Positions 9,280-16,870 of a stretch of DNA of 64,000 nucleotides are shown here, piece by piece. Both the position numbers and the translations under genes were made by a program. The stretch comes from SZUA-36 sp963759155 (GTDB lineage: Bacteria > Pseudomonadota > Gammaproteobacteria > Xanthomonadales > SZUA-36), in the NCBI GenBank assembly GCA_963759155.1, contig CAVWXX010000008.1, positions 186,001 through 250,000 of the forward strand, written 5' to 3'. The stretch's first letter is position 1. Every line of letters starts with the position of its first letter. The notes beneath the pieces were generated by a model, which was given only the letters and a program-made list of their open reading frames with translations, was not told the origin of the DNA and searched no databases.

Positions 9280-10569
9280 ATGTCCGATCAACGCGTAACA
9301 GTCACAGACGAGAGTAGTGGCAAAAGCCTTGAATTGCCTGTTATTGAAGGTACCGAAGGTGAGCCCTGTTTACAGATAAAGGCCTTACCTTCAACACTGG
9401 GTTATTTCACCTATGACCCCGGTTTTACCGCCACCGCCAGCTGTACAAGCAAAATTACATTCATTGATGGTGGAAAGGGTATATTGCGTTATCGCGGGTA
9501 CCCGATTGAGCAACTCGCCGAGAAAAGTACTTTCCTGGAAGTCGCCTATCTTTTACTGGAAGGTGAACTACCTACCAAGGATGAGTTTGCAGGGTTTCAG
9601 AAAGACATCACTTACCACACGATGATTCATGAAAGGATGAATCATTTTATCAGCGGCTTCCACTATGACGCGCACCCCATGGCCATGATGGCAGGTGTCG
9701 TGGGTTCACTGGCCGCGTTTTACCATGACAAGCTGGACATGAAAAATCCTGAGCACCGGATGTTGGCGGCAAAACGCATGATTGCCAAGATGCCAACTAT
9801 CGCTGCTGCCTGTTACCGGCACCATATGGGCTGGCCGACTGCTTATCCCGACAATTCACTGAATTATACGGAAAACTTCCTGGATATGATGTTTTCTGTT
9901 CCGACAGAAGATTACAAGGTCAGCCCGGTTGCGGCCAAGGCTTTCGATCTGCTGTTTATACTGCATGCTGATCATGAACAAAACGCCAGCACATCCACCG
10001 TCAGGCTGGTTGGTTCAACAGGTGCTAATCCTTACGCCAGCGTTGCAGCGGGCATCTCGGCCTTGTGGGGGCCTGCTCACGGCGGTGCCAATGAAGCTGT
10101 GTTGACCATGCTTGACGAAATTGGAGATGTTTCAAGGGTGGGCCTGTTTATCGACAAGGCCAAGGACAAAAATGATCCGTTCCGCCTGATGGGGTTTGGC
10201 CACCGGGTATACAAGAACTTCGACCCGCGGGCGACACTTATTCGCAAGGCAGCCTATGAAGTTCTGGAAGAGTTAGGTAGTACGGATCCATTGTTATCCC
10301 TGGCGATGGAGTTAGAGCGTATTGCGTTGGAAGACGAGTATTTTGTCAGCAAGAAACTCTATCCGAACGTGGATTTCTATTCCGGTATTATTTACAAGGC
10401 GCTTGGAATTCCAACAAGTATGTTTACGGTCATGTTTGCCATTGCAAGAACTGTGGGTTGGGTTTCTCAGTGGCTGGAACAGGAAGAAGTCGGAACACCT
10501 ATCGGTCGTCCGAGACAGGTCTATGCAGGACCAGCGGAACGTGACTACGTTCCGGTTGAGTCACGCTGA
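9280..10569 (+). CDS. gltA: Citrate synthase, type II (hexameric, GltA)
   Basis: Condenses oxaloacetate and acetyl-CoA to citrate, the entry reaction of the TCA cycle. The 429-residue protein has the type II features: N-terminal beta domain, FTYDPGF-like segment (here YFTYDPGFTATASC), ITFIDGGKGILRYRGYPI, the catalytic histidine of GPAHGGANEAVL near residue 266, GFGHRVYKNFDPR near 306 and the aspartate of VDFYSGI near 364. A good ribosome binding site (AAGGAG) precedes the ATG. It is a single gene with no TCA neighbours here. Confidence 0.97.
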   Translation: MSDQRVTVTDESSGKSLELPVIEGTEGEPCLQIKALPSTLGYFTYDPGFTATASCTSKITFIDGGKGILRYRGYPIEQLAEKSTFLEVAYLLLEGELPTKDEFAGFQKDITYHTMIHERMNHFISGFHYDAHPMAMMAGVVGSLAAFYHDKLDMKNPEHRMLAAKRMIAKMPTIAAACYRHHMGWPTAYPDNSLNYTENFLDMMFSVPTEDYKVSPVAAKAFDLLFILHADHEQNASTSTVRLVGSTGANPYASVAAGISALWGPAHGGANEAVLTMLDEIGDVSRVGLFIDKAKDKNDPFRLMGFGHRVYKNFDPRATLIRKAAYEVLEELGSTDPLLSLAMELERIALEDEYFVSKKLYPNVDFYSGIIYKALGIPTSMFTVMFAIARTVGWVSQWLEQEEVGTPIGRPRQVYAGPAERDYVPVESR

Positions 10570-10576
10570 TATCTGG

Positions 10577-11230
10577 TTACAAGCCTTCGAGCAGGTCTTC
10601 AACCTCAGACAGTGGCGCCCGTTTTTGCGGGCGCCCGGTTACCGGGCTGGGTGGAGCCTGGCGTAAATCCATCAGGTTAAAAAGGCAGAGTTCAACTTCT
10701 AAGCCTTCTGCGTTTGTCACCAGTACTTGTACTTGACGATAACCCCCGTCATACCAACGAATTTTCCGTTGTTCATTACGAAAAATCAGGCCTTTATCAA
10801 GCAGGTGCATGACGATTGCATCTGGTGGGTCCTTAAAAACATGCAGCGATACCCGCGCGTACTCGTCTGCGGTGCCCTCGAGTACCGGGCCGACGAGTCT
10901 TGGATGAAACGACTCAAGCGAACGCATGACTTTCGATGCAACTTCACGCATTTTTTGCAAATGGTGAATATGTTGCTGGCCTCCGTATATTTCCTGGTAA
11001 GCGCGTAAAGCACTTTCGACCTCTGCATTGCTGGGCATGGTGGTTCGCAGATCAATCCCCAGTCTTGCCGCGGCCTTCAGTTTGGCTGCCTTGTAGTTGA
11101 AGAGTGATTGGGTAGACATGATGCGTGCCGCTTCCGCGGCAATAACCCGGCGGGTCTGGCTGGTTTTTCTGACGGTACTGGTGGGAAACCTGTCAGAAAC
11201 TGTCGTATGGGTCCTCTTCCTTAACGGCAT
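10577..11230 (-). CDS. Conserved protein, nucleotidyltransferase-like fold suspected
   Basis: 217 residues, function unknown. The N-terminal part (RRVIAAEAARIM, then YKAAKLKAAARLGI) is a basic helical segment; the central part, FHPRLVGPVLEGTADEYARVSLHVF, resembles the GS/GT-x(n)-D-x-D/H core of MNT-type nucleotidyltransferases, but the usual DxD is replaced by VSLH, so activity is doubtful. This is pattern memory, not a search result. The start overlaps the last 38 bases of mrcA, so it is probably co-transcribed and translationally coupled with it. An ATG at 11119 is an alternative start but would remove part of the basic helix. The stop lies only 8 bases from the convergent gltA stop. Confidence 0.75.
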   Translation of the reverse strand: MPLRKRTHTTVSDRFPTSTVRKTSQTRRVIAAEAARIMSTQSLFNYKAAKLKAAARLGIDLRTTMPSNAEVESALRAYQEIYGGQQHIHHLQKMREVASKVMRSLESFHPRLVGPVLEGTADEYARVSLHVFKDPPDAIVMHLLDKGLIFRNEQRKIRWYDGGYRQVQVLVTNAEGLEVELCLFNLMDLRQAPPSPVTGRPQKRAPLSEVEDLLEGL

Positions 11231-13682
11231 CAGCCTTATCTCCTTCTACCCTGCCTTCCATGGGTGGAAGGCTACCCATATCGAACACTTCCACGATTGC
11301 CTCACGGTTTTCAATTCTGGCGAGCAAGCCAGTGTCCGGGTCGATGCGCGCCTGGGTTATACCTTCCGGAATTTCAGGGGCCTGTTCCGGCACGCCGTCC
11401 AGAGCTACCCGCATGAAGTCTATCCAGATAGGCAGTGCTGCTTTGCCGCCGACCTCGTTACGTCCGAGTGGTTCATGACTGTCGAAGCCTACCCAGACCG
11501 ATGTCACGATTTCATTGTTGTACCCGGAAAACCAGGCATCGCGTTGTTCATTGGTCGTTCCTGTTTTTGCCGCCAGGTCATTACGTCCCAGTTCCATGGC
11601 TTTTTTGCCGGTTCCCCTGCGTACGACATCCATCATCATTGAGCGAATCAGGAATGCATTTTGTTCGGAAATGACACGGGGTGCCGGTGTTGGTTGTGCC
11701 ACCATGTCCTGCAGCTGTGATGTTTCCTGCTCAATGACCATCAGGTCCTCTTCAGTTTCAAGCTGTAAGGGCCGGAAACTGGGTTCTACTCTTTCCAGTG
11801 GCTCAATGAGGTCAGAATCTGAACCCTGATCAAATTCGCAATCTTCACAAACGAGTTGAGGGCTCGCGACAAACCGGACAACACCCTTTGCATCCAGAAT
11901 ACGCTCGATAAAATAAGGCTCGATCAGGTAGCCGCCATTTGCAAAGGTCGCGTACCCCCGGGCGATGCTGAGAGGTATGAGTGAAGCGCTGCCAAGCGCC
12001 ATGGATAAATTGTCTGGTAATTCGGTCGCATCGAATCCAAAGGAAGTGATGTAGTCCGTGGCGTAGGGGATGCCTATCTCTCTCAGCAACCTGATAGACA
12101 CCAGGTTGCGGGAATTGACCATGGCTTCGCGCAATCGTGTGGGGCCAAAAAATTTCTCACTATAATTTTGTGGTTTCCAGTCCCTCTCCAGTTCAGCATC
12201 ACTGAACACGATAGGCGCATCATTCACAATGCTGGCGGGGGTTTTGCCTTTTGCCAGGGCAGCGGAATAGATAAACGGTTTAAAACCCGAACCCGGTTGG
12301 CGGCGACTCTGCACGACGCGGTTAAACTTGCTGCGTGTGTAATCATAGCCACCGACCAGTGCTTTAATGGCGCCGTCACGCGGTCTCAGCGAAACCAGGA
12401 GTGCTTCGGGTTCGGGAAGCTGAGCCAGTTCGCGATTTCCATCATCCCGTAAACGGGTACGTATAACATCACCAGGCTGAACCACGTCCCCCACGCTTTT
12501 GGGCATAAACCCCACCCGGTCACGGCTTATGAATTTCCTGGCCCACTTCATGTCATCGAGCGTGAGTGCGATGGTTTGTCCATCGACCAGGTAAATCAGT
12601 GCGACGTCTTCATCGACCTCGATGACCAGGCCAGGCACCAGCCCGGCGGAAGCTTTATAGGGCCGAAGAATCTCCTCCCAGGCTTCGGGGGTGGTGTGCT
12701 CTTGGATGTCAAAATGGGCTTCCGCACCCCGGTAGCCATGACGCTGATCGTATTCTTCGAGACCGTCTATGATTGCCTGGTTAGCAGTCGTCTGAAAATT
12801 GGCATTGATAGTTGTGTAAACCTCATAACCACCGGTGTAGGCTGACTGGCCAAATCTCGCCAGCATATCTTTTCTAACCATTTCAGCGAGATAGGGTGCT
12901 GAAACCTCCGTTGTGGCGCCATGATAAAAGGCCGTGTTCTTTTCACTTTTCGCCTGTTCATACTCAGTGTCATCGATGAGTTCGAGTTCAAGCATGCGTC
13001 CTAACACGTAGTCCCTGCGATCCATGGCGCGCTCCGGGGAGGTGATCGGATTGATTCTGGAAGGCGCCTTGGGAAGAGCTGCAAGCATGGCGCATTGGGC
13101 CAGGCTCAGTTCGCCGACGGGCTTGCCGTAGTAGACATCCGCTGCTGCACCCACTCCATACGCCCTGTGACCGAGAAGAATCTTGTTGAGGTAGAGTTCA
13201 AGAATCTCATCCTTGGACAATTCCCGTTCAATTTTGAGCGCCAGGAATATTTCTTTGATTTTGCGGGTGTAAGTTTTTTCGAGTGTCAGAAAAAAGTTTC
13301 GCGCCAATTGCTGAGTGATCGTGCTTCCACCTACCGATTTTTCACCGGTGGTCATCAACGTCCACACCGCACGTGAAATTCCCTGGTAGTCTACCCCGGG
13401 ATGAACGTAAAAACGGGCGTCCTCGCCAGCGATAAAAGCGTTGGTCAAATTGGCGGGCATTTCCTCGATTTGAACCGGGATTCGGCGCTTTTCTCCAAAA
13501 ACACTGATCAATTTGCCGTCGGAAGTGAATACTCGCAAGGGAACCTGGAGTTGTATGTCGCGCAGGGTTTCAACGTCTGGAAGGTCTTTAGAAACAACGA
13601 GGTAGGTAATGATTACCGTCGATAAACCCAGCACAAATGCGACAAGCAGAATGCGAAATATTGAACGAAGTACTTTTCTCAA
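11193..13682 (-). CDS. mrcA: Penicillin-binding protein 1A (bifunctional transglycosylase/transpeptidase)
   Basis: Class A PBP that polymerises and cross-links peptidoglycan in the periplasm. 829 residues: cytoplasmic tail and one membrane anchor (about 10-30), GT51 glycosyltransferase with catalytic glutamate in GEDARFYVHPGVD (about 87) and GGSTITQQLARN, an OB-like insert, then the transpeptidase with active serine in QPGSGFKPFIYSAA (about 465), SRN in VNSRNLVSIRL and KTGTTNEQRDAWF (about 705). The C-terminus is acidic and glutamate/proline-rich. Divergent from pilMNOPQ, as in Pseudomonas and E. coli. Confidence 0.96.
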   Translation of the reverse strand: MRKVLRSIFRILLVAFVLGLSTVIITYLVVSKDLPDVETLRDIQLQVPLRVFTSDGKLISVFGEKRRIPVQIEEMPANLTNAFIAGEDARFYVHPGVDYQGISRAVWTLMTTGEKSVGGSTITQQLARNFFLTLEKTYTRKIKEIFLALKIERELSKDEILELYLNKILLGHRAYGVGAAADVYYGKPVGELSLAQCAMLAALPKAPSRINPITSPERAMDRRDYVLGRMLELELIDDTEYEQAKSEKNTAFYHGATTEVSAPYLAEMVRKDMLARFGQSAYTGGYEVYTTINANFQTTANQAIIDGLEEYDQRHGYRGAEAHFDIQEHTTPEAWEEILRPYKASAGLVPGLVIEVDEDVALIYLVDGQTIALTLDDMKWARKFISRDRVGFMPKSVGDVVQPGDVIRTRLRDDGNRELAQLPEPEALLVSLRPRDGAIKALVGGYDYTRSKFNRVVQSRRQPGSGFKPFIYSAALAKGKTPASIVNDAPIVFSDAELERDWKPQNYSEKFFGPTRLREAMVNSRNLVSIRLLREIGIPYATDYITSFGFDATELPDNLSMALGSASLIPLSIARGYATFANGGYLIEPYFIERILDAKGVVRFVASPQLVCEDCEFDQGSDSDLIEPLERVEPSFRPLQLETEEDLMVIEQETSQLQDMVAQPTPAPRVISEQNAFLIRSMMMDVVRRGTGKKAMELGRNDLAAKTGTTNEQRDAWFSGYNNEIVTSVWVGFDSHEPLGRNEVGGKAALPIWIDFMRVALDGVPEQAPEIPEGITQARIDPDTGLLARIENREAIVEVFDMGSLPPMEGRVEGDKADAVKEEDPYDSF

Positions 13683-13852
13683 AACTTTATCCTGCTATGC
13701 TTAGATACCTAAAAAGGAATTTTAGTTGATATAACCTTCCTCGGATAGCATGAGAAGGGACAGAAAATGTTACGCCGTATCGGACAGGGAAATAGCCGGT
13801 AATGCCGAGTGTTGACAACTCACCATTCCAGTCGTTCCCCACCGTTAAATTT

Positions 13853-13880
13853 TTGACAGACTTTTGCATAGGCGTAATCT
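13853..13880 (+). promoter_or_regulatory. Possible pilM promoter
   Basis: TTGACA at 13853-13858 matches the sigma-70 -35 consensus; TAATCT at 13875-13880 after a 16-base spacer is a weak -10. It points toward pilMNOPQ in the 305-base divergent mrcA/pilM gap. A second TTGACA lies at 13812. Only the -35 match is good. Confidence 0.35.
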
Positions 13881-13889
13881 TATACATAT

Positions 13890-13907
13890 AAATACCACAA
13901 GGTATTT
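13890..13907 (+). repeat. Perfect 7-bp inverted repeat in the mrcA/pilM gap
   Basis: AAATACC and GGTATTT are separated by ACAA. It lies just downstream of the possible pilM promoter and about 80 bases before the pilM start, so it could be an operator or a hairpin in the pilM leader. No oligo-T follows, so it is not a terminator. Confidence 0.5.
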
Positions 13908-13987
13908 GAGTATTTGTGAGTTTTCTGTTAAAAACAACTATAAGAAGTCTCAGTAAACCATTGGCACGGAAAAGGAATGGGGGAGTC

Positions 13988-15046
13988 TTGAAACTGTTCG
14001 GAAAAAAAACAAATCCAGTTATTGGGCTGGACATTGGCTCTACAAGTGTACGGTTGTTACAGTTGTCCAGTCATGGGTCCGGATACCGGATTGACCACTT
14101 TGCAACAGAACCTTTGGGTGAAGGTGTGGTGGTTGATAAGGCTGTACAGGATGTCGAAGCCATCTCGAACGCCATAAGCAGGGCGATCAAGAATTCTGGC
14201 ACGCGTGCTAAATCCTGTGCAATCGCGGTTTCCGGTTCGGCCGTTTTTACCAAGACAATCAGTTTGCCGGCAGATCTTGCTGATGCTGACATTGAAAGTC
14301 AGGTTCAGATTGAGGCCAATCAATACATCCCTTACCCGCTTAATGAGGTCAGCCTTGATTTTGAAGTGCTTGGGCCATCGGCGCGTAACGCGGACTTGAT
14401 TGATATTCTGCTCGCTGCCAGCAAAAGCGAAAACGTTGAAAGCCGGCAGGATGCAATTGACGCTGCGGGTTTGAAAGCCAAGGTAGTCGATGTGGAAGCA
14501 TTCGCGATTGCAAACGCATTTGAACTGATTCGCAAGCGCGATGGTGTGAACCGCAGTGAGGCAGTCGGTTTATTTGACATTGGCTATGACCTCACTACAT
14601 TGCTGGTGATCAAGGGCGGCCAGGTTATCTATACACGTGACCATCCCTTTGGCGGACACCAGTTACAGGAAGAGATCCAGCGTCGCTATGACATGACCCT
14701 GGAGCAGGCGACCTTTTTAGAGCGCAATGAAGATGCGCCGGATGATTTTGAAGAAGAGGTGCTGGAACCATTTCAGCTCAATGTCGTTCATCAGATCAGC
14801 CGCGCATTACAGTTTTACGCTTCCAGTAACGAATACTCAAATATTGGCACAATTTATCTGTCAGGTGGCACAGCCGCGCTGAAAGGCCTGGCATCCATGG
14901 TCCAGCAGGAGCTTGGAATGACCACCCGTATTGCCGACCCGGTTACAGGTATGGATATTGCACAGAATGTGGCCGTTACTGCCATCAAGCGCAATGCCAA
15001 TAACCTGATGATAGCCATGGGCTTGGCTTTGAGAGGGTTTGACTGA
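13988..15046 (+). CDS. pilM: Type IV pilus inner-membrane platform protein PilM
   Basis: PilM is an actin-like cytoplasmic protein that binds the N-terminus of PilN and links the pilus alignment complex to the motor. Sequence features are KLFGKKTNPVIGLDIGSTSVRLLQL (ATP-binding, seen in part), AVSGSAVFTKTISLPA, GLFDIGYDLTTLLVI and YLSGGTAALKGLA. I place the start at TTG 13988, preceded by AAGGAATGGGGGAG, because family members begin a few residues before FGKK; the same frame is open to a GTG at 13916. First gene of pilMNOPQ; pilN overlaps its stop codon by one base. Confidence 0.9.
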   Translation: MKLFGKKTNPVIGLDIGSTSVRLLQLSSHGSGYRIDHFATEPLGEGVVVDKAVQDVEAISNAISRAIKNSGTRAKSCAIAVSGSAVFTKTISLPADLADADIESQVQIEANQYIPYPLNEVSLDFEVLGPSARNADLIDILLAASKSENVESRQDAIDAAGLKAKVVDVEAFAIANAFELIRKRDGVNRSEAVGLFDIGYDLTTLLVIKGGQVIYTRDHPFGGHQLQEEIQRRYDMTLEQATFLERNEDAPDDFEEEVLEPFQLNVVHQISRALQFYASSNEYSNIGTIYLSGGTAALKGLASMVQQELGMTTRIADPVTGMDIAQNVAVTAIKRNANNLMIAMGLALRGFD

Positions 15047-15651
15047 TGGCCAGAATTAATTTATTGCCATGGCGCGAAGAAAAACGTCGGGAAAGACAGC
15101 GTCAGTTTATGTCGTCCTTACTATTGACGTCCATCCTGGGTGTTGTCCTGGTTTTTTTCGCCGGGTTTGTTTTTGACCAGAAGATTTCTCATCAACAGAT
15201 CAGAAACCAACTGGTTCAGAAAGAAATCAAGGCACTGGAAGTTCGGATTCAGCGAATTAACGAACTGGAAAGAACCAGGGCCCGTCTGATTTCGCGTAAA
15301 CAGATTATCGAGCGCTTGCAGGCCAGTCGCTCGACAACCGTTGAGTTGCTGGACAAACTGGCGAAAACGATTCCCGTCGGTGTGACCCTGACGTCTATTC
15401 GTCAACAGGGAAAGAACCTGGCATTGCTCGGCACCAGCCAATCCAACGCCAGGGTATCAGCTTACCTGCGGCAACTGGAAACCAATGATCTGTTCCTTAA
15501 CCCCCAGCTTGACTATGTGCGCTCATCAGCCAAGCCGGCCAATGTTACAGAATCTTATGAATTCAGCATCAAGGTGAATTTGCGGCCACCAAAATCTGCA
15601 GATGATATTGATGGTTATGATGTTCAGAACATTCCTGGAGGTATGCAATGA
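15046..15651 (+). CDS. pilN: Type IV pilus assembly protein PilN
   Basis: Inner-membrane protein of the PilMNOP alignment complex. The first residues, ARINLLPWREEKRRERQR, carry the INLLPWR motif that binds PilM, followed by one membrane segment (about 24-44) and a periplasmic coiled-coil and ferredoxin-like domain. 201 residues, standard length. The ATG overlaps the pilM stop (TGATGG) and its end overlaps pilO by four bases, so the operon is tightly coupled. Confidence 0.95.
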   Translation: MARINLLPWREEKRRERQRQFMSSLLLTSILGVVLVFFAGFVFDQKISHQQIRNQLVQKEIKALEVRIQRINELERTRARLISRKQIIERLQASRSTTVELLDKLAKTIPVGVTLTSIRQQGKNLALLGTSQSNARVSAYLRQLETNDLFLNPQLDYVRSSAKPANVTESYEFSIKVNLRPPKSADDIDGYDVQNIPGGMQ

Positions 15652-16292
15652 TATTTGAAGACCTCAGAAATGCTGACTTTTCGGATCTTGGCAACGCGCC
15701 CGGATCGGTTCGATACGTTATTCTTTCGTTCGCTTTGATCCTGATTCTTGTTGCAGGTTATTTCCTGTTGATAGATGACAAGAAAATTGAGCTGGAGCAA
15801 TCCCGTCAACAGGAATTGGTATTGCTGGCAGATTTTGAATTCAAACAGCAAAAAGCTGCGAATCTGGAAGCTTACGAACAGCAATTGCTGGATATGGAAG
15901 AGTTACTGGAAACCATGTTCAGGCAACTGCCCAACAAGACCGAGATGGACAAATTGCTGGTTGATGTTTCACAGACCGCACTGGCAGCAGGCATCGATGT
16001 TCAGCTGTTTGAGCCACAGGCGGAAAGTTTCAATGACTTTTATGCGGAACGGCCCATTGTTGTCAGGATGCTGGGCGACTATCACGAGTTTGGAGACTTT
16101 GTCGCCGGCGTTGCTGCATTACCCAGGGTCGTGATACTGACAATGCATGATATTTCTTTGAAGCGGGCGGGCGCTGGCCAGAGCAGGTTTGGCGACTCAC
16201 TTGGACGTCTGATTCTCGAAGGCCGGGTCAAGACCTACCGATATGTAGACGAAGATGAAGTCGCCCAGAGGGCGGCGGAGCAAGCACCATGA
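15648..16292 (+). CDS. pilO: Type IV pilus assembly protein PilO
   Basis: Partner of PilN in the inner-membrane complex. 214 residues with a short cytoplasmic tail, one membrane helix (VRYVILSFALILILVAGYFLLI), a coiled coil rich in glutamine and glutamate, and a periplasmic domain containing PNKTEMDKLLVDVSQTALAAGI and MLGDYHEFGDFVAGVAALPRVV, typical PilO blocks. Overlaps pilN and pilP by four bases each. Confidence 0.95.
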   Translation: MIFEDLRNADFSDLGNAPGSVRYVILSFALILILVAGYFLLIDDKKIELEQSRQQELVLLADFEFKQQKAANLEAYEQQLLDMEELLETMFRQLPNKTEMDKLLVDVSQTALAAGIDVQLFEPQAESFNDFYAERPIVVRMLGDYHEFGDFVAGVAALPRVVILTMHDISLKRAGAGQSRFGDSLGRLILEGRVKTYRYVDEDEVAQRAAEQAP

Positions 16293-16828
16293 AACGTATT
16301 GGAAAACAAGTACGACATGCTGCCGGCTTGGTGTTGATTGCCGTTTTATTGACGGCGTGCACTGAAAACATGAATGATCTGGAAAAGTATATCGTTTCAG
16401 TAAAAGCACGGCCGGCAGATCCAATTTCACCGATTCCACCGGTTAAGACTTATATACCTTACGCATATGAAGGGTTGGCCGGACGCGATCCTTTCCGTCA
16501 GTCTATTTCTGAAGGCAGCGACGATGTGCGCACTACGAAGGGTTCAGGGCCAAGACCGGATTTTGATCGACACAGGGAATATCTTGAGCGTTACGAGCTT
16601 GATACCTTGTCGATGGTAGGGACTTTTAGTAATGATGAGTCTCATTGGGCATTGGTGCGTGACCCCGAAGGTGTCATTCATCGTGTGCCGGTTGGTAACT
16701 ATATCGGTAAGAACCATGGAAAGGTGGTTAGTATTACGGATACAGAAGTAGATCTGAGTGAACTGATTTCGGATGGCGCGAATGGCTGGCTCGTCAGGGA
16801 AGCCTCCATCGCTTTGGGTGAGGGATAA
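16289..16828 (+). CDS. pilP: Type IV pilus lipoprotein PilP
   Basis: Lipoprotein that connects PilN/PilO to the outer-membrane secretin PilQ. A signal peptide with lipobox LLTAC (acylated cysteine near residue 24) is followed by a flexible proline-rich linker and the PilP domain with GRDPFRQS, LERYELDTLSMVGTF, WALVRDPEGVIHRVPVGNYIGKNHG (seen in part). Starts inside the end of pilO. Confidence 0.95.
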   Translation: MKRIGKQVRHAAGLVLIAVLLTACTENMNDLEKYIVSVKARPADPISPIPPVKTYIPYAYEGLAGRDPFRQSISEGSDDVRTTKGSGPRPDFDRHREYLERYELDTLSMVGTFSNDESHWALVRDPEGVIHRVPVGNYIGKNHGKVVSITDTEVDLSELISDGANGWLVREASIALGEG

Positions 16829-16870
16829 TCCGGTTGGCGCATGGAAAAGCGCGACTTTGAGGGTACAGCC

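Noticed and set aside
10614..10635. 8-bp GC hairpin GGCGCCCG/CGGGCGCC after gltA
   Set aside because: Lies within the 3' coding part of the minus-strand gene and lacks a T-run, so not called as the gltA terminator.
11097..11642. 181-codon plus-strand frame across the mrcA 3' end
   Set aside because: Shadow of mrcA and the nucleotidyltransferase-like gene; no recognisable motifs.
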